This document shows, one piece after another, positions 16,604-25,196 of a stretch of 64,000 bases of DNA. The position numbers were made by a program, and so were the translations under genes. The stretch comes from Neoroseomonas rubea. Its GTDB lineage: Bacteria; Pseudomonadota; Alphaproteobacteria; Acetobacterales; Acetobacteraceae. How positions within the stretch are numbered: the stretch's first letter is position 1; each line of letters starts with the position of its first letter. The notes below the pieces were generated by a model, which had not been told where the DNA came from, searched no databases, and was given only the letters and a program-made list of their open reading frames with translations. Location: the NCBI RefSeq assembly GCF_016106015.1, contig NZ_JACADQ010000002.1, positions 1 to 64,000 on the forward strand. Reading direction: 5' to 3'.

Positions 16604-18861
16604 GTCCGATCGTCAGCGTCGTCGTGGCGAACTTCAACGGTGCAAGACATCTCGGCGATGCACTGCGCTCGATCCTCGCTCAGTCGCTTGTGCACATCGA
16701 AATCATTTTCGTCGATGACGCTTCGACGGACGGCAGCGTCGCGATAGCAGAGTCGTTTGCGCGTAATGATCCTCGGCTTCTGATCGTGCGCCTGCCGTCC
16801 AATGGCGGGCCTTCCGCCGCCCGAAACTGTGCGCTGGCCCTGGCACGGGGGCGCTGGGTGGCGGTTGTCGATAGCGACGACATCGTCCATCCGGACCGGC
16901 TGCGTCGCCTCGTCGCCGCCGCAGAGAGCGTCAATGCGGACATCATCGCTGACGACCTGCTGGTGTTCCGTGACGACCATCGTGCGCGGCCGCAGCGCCT
17001 GTTGCGCGGTGCCCTTGCCGCCTCGCCGGCCTGGATCGAGGCGCACCAATACATCAGGGCCAACTGCCTCTTTTCGCGAGCCGTACCGCTGGGCTACCTG
17101 AAGCCGCTGATCCGGCGCGAGGTCCTGGCTGCTTGGGGGATCCGCTACGCCGAGGACTTGCACATTGCAGAGGACTTCGACCTCGTTCTGCGACTGCTTG
17201 TCCGTGGTGCGCGGTTCCACGTCATCCCCGAGTTGCTGTACTTCTACCGCCGCCACACCGCTTCCATCTCCCACAGGCTGTCGCCGTCAGCGCTTCAGGC
17301 CATGGTCGTGGCGGATGGCCGATTTCGGGCATGGGCAGGCGCAGATGTCGTCGCTCCATTGCGTGAGGCCTTGGACACGCGGCTCGCCAGCATCCACACC
17401 GCGGCGGCAGCGGAACTTGCCATCGCCTGCATCAAGGAGCGCCGCCTCGTCGCTGCGCTGACGGTGCTTGCGCGGCAGCCTCGTGCCGTTCAGATCGTCA
17501 GCCGGCTATTGGCCCCGGCTTGCCTCATCGCTCGCTTCCGCCGCCGGGCTCGCGCCGGTGTCCCGCCGGCATTGCCTACTGATCGGCGTCCTGTGATCTG
17601 CGTGCTGTCACGTCAGCGCCTGACCGCGGGCGCGAGCGGGAGTTCCGCCTATCTGCTCAGCCTGTGTCGCGCCCTGCGCGAGGCGGGCTTCGCGCTCCAT
17701 CTGGTCTGTCCGTCGCCTGGCACTCTCGGCCGAGTGCCATTGGTCCGCGTCGCGGGCGATCGCGAAGTCTTTGAGCGCGTGGCAATGCGCGGGACGTTTC
17801 GTATCGGCGGCATCTTCGTCGCGCGGGACCCGCGCATCGCTCTGCGTGCGATCCTCGGCATCGCGGACCGATTTGCCCGCCGGACCGGCATCACGCTGCT
17901 GTCAGCCCTTGCGCGGCCTGCCCCCTATGCGGTGGCAATGCCATGGACAGCGGCAGACTTCCTTTTCATTGCCACCGAAGCGCGTGGTGAAGCGAACATC
18001 ATTCTGGCCGACTATGCGTTCCTGACACCCGGGATCCCGTATGCGCTAAGCCCCGGGGCGATCTCCGCGGTCGTCATGCACGACCTCATTTCCAGTCGCT
18101 CCGCCGCCTTTGGGGCGCTTGGCGCGCGTGACAGCGTCACTGCGCTCGCCGCGCCGGCTGAGGCGGAGATGCTTGCCGGCGCGCAGCTTGTCATCGCGAT
18201 CCAGCACGACGAAGCGGCTGCGGCGCGACGGATGCTCCCGTCCGGCCAAGCTGTCATCGTCGCGCCGATGGCGGTCGAACCTGTCGATGCCGCGCAGCCG
18301 GGCGAGGGAGCCGGGCTCCTTTTCGTGGGCAGCGGCACGGCGCCCAATATCGACGGCCTGCGCTGGTTCTTCGCCGACGTCTGGCCGCGCATCCGCACAG
18401 TACGCCCCGATGCGCGAATCATGATCGCTGGCACGGTCTGTAACGCGCTTACGTCCAGTGAATGGCCGGCGGGCACGACACCGCTCGGTCGGGTTACTGA
18501 CCTCTCCATGGTCTATCGCCGTGCCGATGTCGTCGTATCGCCCCTGCGGGTCGGCTCGGGCCTCAAGATCAAGCTCATCGAGGCGCTTGGCCACGGCAAG
18601 GCGATCGTCGCCACAACAGTTACTGCGCAGGGCGTGTCCAGCCTGCTGCGTGATGCCGTCGCCCTTGCCGATACGGCGGAGGATTTCGCGGTGGAGGTAC
18701 TGCGTCTCCTGGAGGCGCGTGAACGCCGCGCAGCGCGCGCCGCGGCGGCGCTCGCGGTGGCGCGAGAGAGCTTCTCCGCCAAGGCGGCCTACGCCGACGT
18801 CATTGAGCACCTTCGCACACCGCCGTGCGCAACTGCGGGAACGAGCGCGTGGGCAGCCTGA
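16600..18861 (+). CDS. Bifunctional glycosyltransferase (GT2 plus GT4-like)
   Basis: Residues 1 to about 240 are a GT-A family 2 glycosyltransferase: VSVVVANFNG, then FVDDASTDGS, NGGPSAARN and the metal-binding DSDD motif near residue 90. After a linker, residues about 330-740 form a GT-B enzyme with LLFVGSGTAPNIDGLRWF and the donor-site block VSPLRVGSGLKIKLIEALGHGKAIVATT. The 753-residue protein therefore probably adds two sugars in succession to the lipid-linked repeat at the cytoplasmic membrane face. I placed the start at the ATG overlapping the XRE stop. The longer open frame back to 16399 runs through the XRE gene and is not coding. Confidence 0.88.
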   Translation: MSPIVSVVVANFNGARHLGDALRSILAQSLVHIEIIFVDDASTDGSVAIAESFARNDPRLLIVRLPSNGGPSAARNCALALARGRWVAVVDSDDIVHPDRLRRLVAAAESVNADIIADDLLVFRDDHRARPQRLLRGALAASPAWIEAHQYIRANCLFSRAVPLGYLKPLIRREVLAAWGIRYAEDLHIAEDFDLVLRLLVRGARFHVIPELLYFYRRHTASISHRLSPSALQAMVVADGRFRAWAGADVVAPLREALDTRLASIHTAAAAELAIACIKERRLVAALTVLARQPRAVQIVSRLLAPACLIARFRRRARAGVPPALPTDRRPVICVLSRQRLTAGASGSSAYLLSLCRALREAGFALHLVCPSPGTLGRVPLVRVAGDREVFERVAMRGTFRIGGIFVARDPRIALRAILGIADRFARRTGITLLSALARPAPYAVAMPWTAADFLFIATEARGEANIILADYAFLTPGIPYALSPGAISAVVMHDLISSRSAAFGALGARDSVTALAAPAEAEMLAGAQLVIAIQHDEAAAARRMLPSGQAVIVAPMAVEPVDAAQPGEGAGLLFVGSGTAPNIDGLRWFFADVWPRIRTVRPDARIMIAGTVCNALTSSEWPAGTTPLGRVTDLSMVYRRADVVVSPLRVGSGLKIKLIEALGHGKAIVATTVTAQGVSSLLRDAVALADTAEDFAVEVLRLLEARERRAARAAAALAVARESFSAKAAYADVIEHLRTPPCATAGTSAWAA

Positions 18862-18907
18862 TCCACCTCGTCGCTAGGTCACAAGTGAGTAGGCAGGGAG
18901 CCAAGCC

Positions 18908-20053
18908 ATGAACATCATGAATCGCGCTGCAGCCATACTCTCCGACGATCGCGCTCCTCGCGCGCTCAGCACAGCGGCGTCAAGACATCCCTTCGTCTCG
19001 ATTGTCATTCCCGCGCTGAACGAGGAACGCTACATCGAAGCCTGCCTAGCCTCTCTGGTCGGCCAGTGGCCCGACGGAAGATACGAAATCCTTGTCCTTG
19101 ATGGCGGCAGTACGGATCGGACGGCGGAGATCGTCGAGGCCTTCCGTGCAGGCCATGGATCCGTTGTCGCGTTGACCAATCCGCGCCGGAATCAGTCTGC
19201 GGCGATGAACCTGGCGGCGCAGTTGGCCTCGCCGCATGCAACAGTTCTGTTGCGCGCCGATGCGCATGCGCTCTACCCGCCGGATTTCGTTCGGCGATGT
19301 GTGGGGGCGCTGCTGCGGACTGGCGCGACATCGGTGGTTGTGCCGATGCGGACAGAAGCGAGGAGTGGCGCTGGACTGCAACGCGCAATCGCCGCGGCAC
19401 AAGGCAGCCGGCTCGGTAATGGCGGTGCGCTGCATCGTATGGGTGGTGCTTCTGGCTTCGTCGAACACGGCCACCACGCTGCCTTCGACCGCGCCTTCTT
19501 CCGATCGATCGGCGGGTACGACGAGACCTTTACCCAGAACGAGGATGCCGAGTTCGATGTGCGCGCCGCCGCCGCTGGTGGTCGCATCTGGATGTGCGCC
19601 GAAGCGCTTGTCGTATATTTCCCGCGCGACAGTCTGGATGGACTGGCCCGCCAATACTTCCGCCATGGCTGCGGAAGGGCACGGACACTGCGGAAGCATC
19701 ATCTGCGACCGCGGCCACGCCAGATGATCCCGGTCCTGGCACTGGGTGGCTGCGCCGCGGGCATCACTGCGGCGCCAATCGCTCCAATGGTTGCCGCGCT
19801 CGTTCTAATCTATCCGGCGTGTTGCATCGCCTGGGGCATGCTCCAGACGATACGGCGCCGCGATACACAGCTGATGGCGGCCGGGCTGGCCTTGATGACG
19901 ATGCATCTCTGCTGGGCGCTCGGCTTCGTCGTGAGATACGTGCAGCCGCGGCCTGGCCCTGTTGCAAGCAGTCTCCCCGCACGATCGTCGGACTACGTCG
20001 CCGCGCCGATTCAGAAACACACGAATGCATCTCCGGCGCCTTCAGCACGTTGA
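18908..20053 (+). CDS. ExoA-like family 2 glycosyltransferase, membrane-bound
   Basis: The GT-A domain (about 28-260) shows VSIVIPALNEERYIEACLAS, VLDGGSTDRT, the acidic LLRADAHALYPP metal site and a NEDAEF acceptor-site motif. C-terminal hydrophobic helices (about 275-350) anchor it in the inner membrane. The order and motifs fit ExoA of succinoglycan synthesis, which adds a beta-1,3-linked glucose; the actual linkage here is unknown. GGGAG lies eight bases before the ATG. The gene follows the bifunctional transferase by 46 nt and precedes the co-polymerase by 64 nt, all on one strand. Confidence 0.88.
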   Translation: MNIMNRAAAILSDDRAPRALSTAASRHPFVSIVIPALNEERYIEACLASLVGQWPDGRYEILVLDGGSTDRTAEIVEAFRAGHGSVVALTNPRRNQSAAMNLAAQLASPHATVLLRADAHALYPPDFVRRCVGALLRTGATSVVVPMRTEARSGAGLQRAIAAAQGSRLGNGGALHRMGGASGFVEHGHHAAFDRAFFRSIGGYDETFTQNEDAEFDVRAAAAGGRIWMCAEALVVYFPRDSLDGLARQYFRHGCGRARTLRKHHLRPRPRQMIPVLALGGCAAGITAAPIAPMVAALVLIYPACCIAWGMLQTIRRRDTQLMAAGLALMTMHLCWALGFVVRYVQPRPGPVASSLPARSSDYVAAPIQKHTNASPAPSAR

Positions 20054-20117
20054 GTCAGTATCTTGATCATGGCGGCGACGTGCGGCCCATGACACCGAGC
20101 GAAGGAGCAACCGCCCA

Positions 20118-22409
20118 ATGCTGAACTTCCCCTTCGCTTCGCCGCAGGCGCCGAACCCGACGCCGTCGCCCATGATCGATGCTAGCCCCTTCTCTTGGCT
20201 GCCGGCAGGTGTGGCATTCCTGCGCCGGCGGCTCCTGGTCATCGCGGGCTGTGGGGGACTTGGGCTGATCATCGGTGTCGGCTACCTCATGAGCGCGACG
20301 CCGCAATACACAGCCGTTGCGACGCTCAGCATTGACACGCGTCGCGCCCATCCGGTTGGCGGCCAGCAATCGAGCGCGGACTGGCAGTCGGAGAGTGCCT
20401 ATGTGGAGAGCCAGGTGGAGTTGATTCGTTCCCCGGCAACGCTCCGTGGCGTGGTGGAACGACTGCAGCTCGACAGTCACCCGGACTTCATGCCGCGGCC
20501 GGCAGGGCTCGTGGAGACGATGTTCCTGACTGCGAAGCTTTGGCTCACCGGCACCGGCGATACCCTGATCGATCCGGCTTCGCGCGGACGGGCGGTTGCC
20601 GGCACTAGCCTGTCGCGGAGGCTCGAAGTCTGGCGCATCGGGACGACGTCTGTCGTCGAGGTCCGCGTACGCACACCGGATCGCGAGCTTTCGGCGCGGA
20701 TCGCCAACGCAGTCACCGAGGCCTACACGGCGCAGCAACTGGTCGCCATCTCGGAGACAACGCGCCGCGCGGGTGGCTGGCTGGAGACGCGCATCGTCGA
20801 GCTGCGCGGCCAAGCCGTCGCCGCAGACCGCGCGGTGCAAGAATACAAGGCGCGCAACAATATCGTGGATGTCGGTACCGGTGCCGGAATCGGGCTGCTC
20901 AACGAGCAGCAGCTCGGTGAATTGAATGTCCAGGTTGCAGCGGCGCGCGCCCGTCTCGCCGAGACACAGGCACGCTACCAGCGCGCGCGGGCGAGCACGG
21001 TCAACGGCGTGACTGAGGGCGTTGTCTCCGACCTGGGCCAAAACGCGGTCATGGCCAGGCTGCGGGAACAATACCTGGACGGGTCACGCCGCCTTGTTGA
21101 GTTGACGGCGCGGCAGGGTGCAAACCACGGCGCAGTCGTCCTCCAGCGCAACGAGGTGGCCGAGCTGCAGCGCAGCATTCAGAACGAGCTGGCGCGACTG
21201 ACCGAGACATTCCGGGGCGACTACGAGGTCGCGCAAGCCAATCTGCAGGTGATTCAGGAGCGGCTTGCGGAGCAGATCGCGATCGCCGCGCAGACCAACA
21301 TCGAGCGTAGCGAACTTCGGTCCCTACAAAGTTCGGCGGACGCCTATCGGCAGATCTACGAGACCTTCTTGCAGCGCTTCACCCAGGCGATGCAGGACCA
21401 GTCCTATCCCATCTCCGACGCACGGGTGGCCGCCGTGGCTCTTGCGCCGATCGAGCCCAGCCATCCGCGCGCCGCGATCGTGCTCGCGGTTGCGCTCGGG
21501 CTTGGATTGGCCTTTGGCATGACGGCGGCGGTGGTGCGGGAGGCCATGGACGGAACGGTGCGTACCATGGCGCAGTTGCGCCGCGCGACGGCGCTCGACT
21601 GCCTGGGCGTAGTTCCCCGGCACCACGCACTGACCTTTGCAAAGGGCTGGCGGTGGGGCCGGGCGCGACGCACGAGTGCATTGCGGGGCCAGCGGCTGGT
21701 GCCGACTGCCTTCCTGCAGGCGGTGCGCGATCCTGACTCCGGCATCGCCGAGGCGGTACACAGCGTGCGTGTCGCTGCCGCACGCCAGTCGGCCCGTGGA
21801 CGCGATGTGCGGGTGATCGGCTGTGTGTCCGCAGTCGTGAAGGATGGAGCGAGCACCTTCGCGGCTAATCTGGCCTTTGCGCTAGCGGCGGAGGGTCAGC
21901 GCACTGTCCTTGTCGACTGGAACGCGACGTCCCCCGGCCTGACCGAAGCACTTGCGCCCCACCAGCGGATCGGGTTGCAGGATCTCGCATCCGGCGAGGC
22001 CAGCCTGACCGAAGCGGCGTGGACGGATCCCGAGACTGGTCTGCGCTTCATTGGCCAGTCGCATTCCTTCGGCAGGAGGCGGGAAGTGCTGACTGCCGCA
22101 TCGGCGCGCGGAATCCTGGCGCGGTTGCGGGCGGGCCATGACGTCGTCATCCTGGATCTGCCCCCCCTGCTGGCGAGTGGCACGGCCGTGCGGCTCAGCG
22201 ACCTCGTCGACGGTTTCGTGCTTGTCACCCGCTGGGGCAGCACGACTCAGTCAATGCTGGCGGAGGCATTGTCGCGCACCGCCGCCGCGGATGCGTTGTT
22301 CCTTGGCGTGGTGTTGAACGGGTGTGATCCGGCCCGGATGCGGCATTATCCGACCGAGGCGGCAGGGTCGGTGCAACTGGGCGCGCCGGCCCCCATGCCT
22401 GTTGCGTGA
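20118..22409 (+). CDS. Wzz/ExoP-type polysaccharide co-polymerase with degenerate kinase domain
   Basis: This 763-residue inner-membrane protein has a first helix at about 38-60, a long periplasmic coiled-coil (about 80-440) with a Wzz-type Pro-rich exit, a second helix at about 450-475, and a C-terminal CpsD/ExoP-like nucleotide-binding domain (about 530-750). Such proteins set chain length and couple polymerisation to export. The Walker A position reads DGAST (576-580), where a GKS/T lysine is normally found, the Walker A' aspartates are weak (VLVDWN), while Walker B (VVILDLPP, near 680) is intact. No C-terminal tyrosine cluster is present. ATP hydrolysis and autophosphorylation are therefore doubtful. 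GGAG precedes the ATG. Confidence 0.9.
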   Translation: MLNFPFASPQAPNPTPSPMIDASPFSWLPAGVAFLRRRLLVIAGCGGLGLIIGVGYLMSATPQYTAVATLSIDTRRAHPVGGQQSSADWQSESAYVESQVELIRSPATLRGVVERLQLDSHPDFMPRPAGLVETMFLTAKLWLTGTGDTLIDPASRGRAVAGTSLSRRLEVWRIGTTSVVEVRVRTPDRELSARIANAVTEAYTAQQLVAISETTRRAGGWLETRIVELRGQAVAADRAVQEYKARNNIVDVGTGAGIGLLNEQQLGELNVQVAAARARLAETQARYQRARASTVNGVTEGVVSDLGQNAVMARLREQYLDGSRRLVELTARQGANHGAVVLQRNEVAELQRSIQNELARLTETFRGDYEVAQANLQVIQERLAEQIAIAAQTNIERSELRSLQSSADAYRQIYETFLQRFTQAMQDQSYPISDARVAAVALAPIEPSHPRAAIVLAVALGLGLAFGMTAAVVREAMDGTVRTMAQLRRATALDCLGVVPRHHALTFAKGWRWGRARRTSALRGQRLVPTAFLQAVRDPDSGIAEAVHSVRVAAARQSARGRDVRVIGCVSAVVKDGASTFAANLAFALAAEGQRTVLVDWNATSPGLTEALAPHQRIGLQDLASGEASLTEAAWTDPETGLRFIGQSHSFGRRREVLTAASARGILARLRAGHDVVILDLPPLLASGTAVRLSDLVDGFVLVTRWGSTTQSMLAEALSRTAAADALFLGVVLNGCDPARMRHYPTEAAGSVQLGAPAPMPVA

Positions 22410-22416
22410 CTATGCG

Positions 22417-24036
22417 TTAGCCGACTTGCGGGTCGGCACGCCGCCGAAAGCGTCGAATGTCGGCGGCGAGCGGTCCGGGTGCCAGCACGGTTAGCGAACC
22501 GACATAGAGTAGCGCGCCGCCGATGATCGCGAGGGTCATGGTCGGAACCGCGCCGATGCCTGGTAGCAGACTGCGCAGCGCGACGACGCCGCCGGCCATG
22601 ACAACAGCGGCTGCGAGGGGAGGCCAGATGGCGGCGGCAAGTTCGCCTGGCTTGAGGCGCAGTTCGCGCATCGCGGTGGCGAGGTAGACGCCGTTCCCCG
22701 CGACCGTCGCGGCTGCGATGCCTGCGGCGACTCCGGTTAGACCGTAGCCCACGCCCATGAGCAGGCCTGCGAGCGTGAGCGTGGTGCCAATCAATGCAAC
22801 GCGGAACTGCAGCCCCGAACGTCCGCGACCGAGCAGCACCGCCATCGACAGCCATCCAATCGCCTGCATCGTTGCCGCTGGCGCCAACAACATCAGCACG
22901 GGTGTAGTCCCAGCCCAGTGCGGACCCAACAGCAGGGCCACGGCGAGATCCGCCACCAAGGCGAGGCCCAGCATCATCGGCGTCGCGAGCGTCAGCATCA
23001 TCCGTATTGTCGTTGTGAATAGCCGCGCTGCTGCCGGGCGGTCGGCTTCCAGCCGCACGATCGCGGGCAGGAAGGACACGAAGGCGGGCCCCACCAGCAC
23101 CGCTTCCGGCATGCGGACGATCTGGACGGCAAGGGAATAGAGGCCCACCTGCTCGGCACCCAGGAATCGGCCGACGATCAGGCAATCTGCTGACCGCGAG
23201 ACCAGCGCAAGCAGGTTTGTGCCAAGCATCGGCGTGCCATGGCGCAGGAGGTAGCCGAGCGCACCGCAACTCGGCCTTGCACGGAGCACTGCGCCGGCGA
23301 GAGAGAGCAGCGTGATCGTCTTGACTGTCCAGAACACCAGTTGCTGCGCCACCAGACTCCAGGCGCCCCATCCATCGAGCGCCCCATAGAGCGCGGCTGC
23401 CGCCCCGGCGGTCGTGGCCGCTATCTCGCCGACGGCAAAAATCCAGGTCGTCCCGGCTTTCTGCGCGCGTGCCGAAGGTACGCTGCAGAGTGCGCCCAGG
23501 ACCAGCGTGGGGGCCAACCAGCGCAACAGCGGTGTGATGTCTTCGTGCGACAAGGCGTAGGCGATCCAGGGTGCCGCCACGAAGAGAAAGAGCGCGAGCA
23601 GGGTGCCATTGGCCAGCGCCGTCAGGAACATGGTCGCTTCCACTTCGCCGAGCGGGTCGGATGCGCGCACGACGGCATGCCCCATTCCGCCCTCTCCCAT
23701 CATCATCACGACCAGCACCACGGGCATGGCGAGCGCGACGAGGCCGAATTCAGCCGGGCTCAACAGGCGTGCCAGCACTGGAAAGAGCAGAAACTGGATG
23801 ATGAACCGGAACGCATTCGCAGCCGATAGCGCTAGCACGCCGAACGCGAGTCCTCGTGCCGAAAACGCAGGCGCGCGCGATCCCGGCGCGACCAGGCGAT
23901 CCTCGTCTCGGTGATTGGGGGCAGCATCTCCTGGCACGCGCAATGTCCATGTTTCGCTGGCCGAGGGGTTCGGTACCACAGACTCAACCGCCACGATCGC
24001 CACAGGTTGCGCGCCGGGTAGAATGGATCGCGGCAC
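22417..24036 (-). CDS. Wzx-type polysaccharide flippase (first copy)
   Basis: This 539-residue, strongly hydrophobic protein has about 12-14 membrane helices beginning near residue 62 (LAFGVLALSAANAFRFIIQF), with the family's LLSPAEFGLVALA and GAEQVGLYSLAVQIVRMP motifs. It belongs to the polysaccharide-transport branch of the MOP superfamily and should flip the undecaprenyl-linked repeat unit to the periplasm. The start is a GTG at 24036 with a weak ribosome site, so the hydrophilic first 60 residues are uncertain. It converges with the co-polymerase gene (7 nt apart) and diverges from the gene at 24162. A second flippase is at 30756-32309. Confidence 0.87.
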   Translation of the reverse strand: MPRSILPGAQPVAIVAVESVVPNPSASETWTLRVPGDAAPNHRDEDRLVAPGSRAPAFSARGLAFGVLALSAANAFRFIIQFLLFPVLARLLSPAEFGLVALAMPVVLVVMMMGEGGMGHAVVRASDPLGEVEATMFLTALANGTLLALFLFVAAPWIAYALSHEDITPLLRWLAPTLVLGALCSVPSARAQKAGTTWIFAVGEIAATTAGAAAALYGALDGWGAWSLVAQQLVFWTVKTITLLSLAGAVLRARPSCGALGYLLRHGTPMLGTNLLALVSRSADCLIVGRFLGAEQVGLYSLAVQIVRMPEAVLVGPAFVSFLPAIVRLEADRPAAARLFTTTIRMMLTLATPMMLGLALVADLAVALLLGPHWAGTTPVLMLLAPAATMQAIGWLSMAVLLGRGRSGLQFRVALIGTTLTLAGLLMGVGYGLTGVAAGIAAATVAGNGVYLATAMRELRLKPGELAAAIWPPLAAAVVMAGGVVALRSLLPGIGAVPTMTLAIIGGALLYVGSLTVLAPGPLAADIRRFRRRADPQVG

Positions 24037-24078
24037 GTTGATGAAGGGTCTGGCTCAGGACGCGCGAACAAAGTCTGG

Positions 24079-24104
24079 GCAACCAAACCCATCTTCCTGC
24101 CGTT
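24079..24104 (+). promoter_or_regulatory. Candidate EcfG-type promoter GCAAC-N17-CGTT
   Basis: GCAAC (24079-24083), 17 bases and CGTT (24101-24104) lie 57 nt before the ATG at 24162. It is the only copy of the motif found in the EPS locus, and it stands before the gene that adjoins the sigma factor. Confidence 0.5.
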
Positions 24105-24161
24105 ACCTCTCACGACCGGCGATGGCGCGGGCCTGCGGATCCGGAGGGGCTGGAAACCACT

Positions 24162-25118
24162 ATGACGATGACGCGACGGTACGCCGTGGTGTTCAAGGCC
24201 TTCTATTTCGACGATTTCGTCCGCCGCCGGCTGGCGCAGGTGGTGGCTGCTGCGCCGTCCGCTGACGTCTTTCTCATGATGGATGAGACGCGTCGTAGTG
24301 CTGGGCCGATCGACTTTGACCGAGTCATTCGCTTTCGCGAGTCGGATGTCGTGGCGCTCGGTTTCGCCGCCATCGCGAAGGGTTCGCTTCTCTGGTACAA
24401 TGCCGATTATCCACTATACTATTTCCAGCACCTTTATCCAAGCTACGACTACATAGCTATGGTCGAATACGATGCTGTCCCGAATGCTGGGCTCGACGAA
24501 CTGATACAGCAATGTCGTGCGCAAGATGTGGACTTCGTGGGCGAACCAATTTTGAAGCCATTAGATCGGTATTGGTGGACGCGTACGCTCTTGCGTTTTT
24601 ACCCGCCCGCCGCAATCCGGCCAAGCCTGATCTGTGCCGCGGTGTTCTCAGCCCGAGCCGTGCGTCACCTTGCTGAGCGCCGTCTCGAACAGGGCCGCGC
24701 GTACGACCTGCCAGACGCGAAGGAGTGGCCGATCGGCGAGGCCTTCGTGGGCACTGAGCTCGCGCTGCATGGGTTCAACATGAGAGACTTGGCCTCCTTT
24801 GGTCAGCTCACACACTATGACTGGTGGCCGCCGACGCATGAATCCGAATTGCAGCGTCTCAGCGGCGAGGTCTTCGTCCACCCTGTCCTGACAGGGCGCC
24901 GCTACGTCATGTCTGTGTTCAAGAGTGGGTTCTTGTCGGGCCTGATCGTGACGGCGAAGATCTCGCTCGGCTGGCTGTCGCGTCGGTTGGGACAGGGAAC
25001 GCCTGCCTTTGCCCGCCTATCATCCGCCAAACCGCAGGACCAGGCCGGATGGCGTGCTGTAGCATCCGGCGCCCTTCCAGACTCAGCGACGCGGGATGAC
25101 GAAAAGCGCCTCCCCTAA
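24162..25118 (+). CDS. EPS-locus protein, possible glycosyltransferase
   Basis: I do not recognise a named family with certainty. The 318-residue protein starts MTMTRRYAVVFKAFYFDDFVR and has an alternating strand/helix N-terminal half like a GT-A nucleotide-sugar fold. It includes YDYIAMVEYDAVPN near residue 95-108, where the acidic pair could play the DxD metal role, then HYDWWPP near 225. A hydrophobic stretch near 255-270 may associate with the membrane. GGAGGGG lies 11 nt before the ATG. Its place among glycosyltransferase and flippase genes supports a role in polysaccharide synthesis. It alone in the locus has a GCAAC/CGTT promoter, hinting at stress control. Confidence 0.6.
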   Translation: MTMTRRYAVVFKAFYFDDFVRRRLAQVVAAAPSADVFLMMDETRRSAGPIDFDRVIRFRESDVVALGFAAIAKGSLLWYNADYPLYYFQHLYPSYDYIAMVEYDAVPNAGLDELIQQCRAQDVDFVGEPILKPLDRYWWTRTLLRFYPPAAIRPSLICAAVFSARAVRHLAERRLEQGRAYDLPDAKEWPIGEAFVGTELALHGFNMRDLASFGQLTHYDWWPPTHESELQRLSGEVFVHPVLTGRRYVMSVFKSGFLSGLIVTAKISLGWLSRRLGQGTPAFARLSSAKPQDQAGWRAVASGALPDSATRDDEKRLP

Positions 25119-25196
25119 CGAGCGCCTGTTCAGCGCCGCGCAGGTCGTCCCACCAGATGGTCTGCCGCGCGCGATGCAGAGACCCATCGTGCCGGA

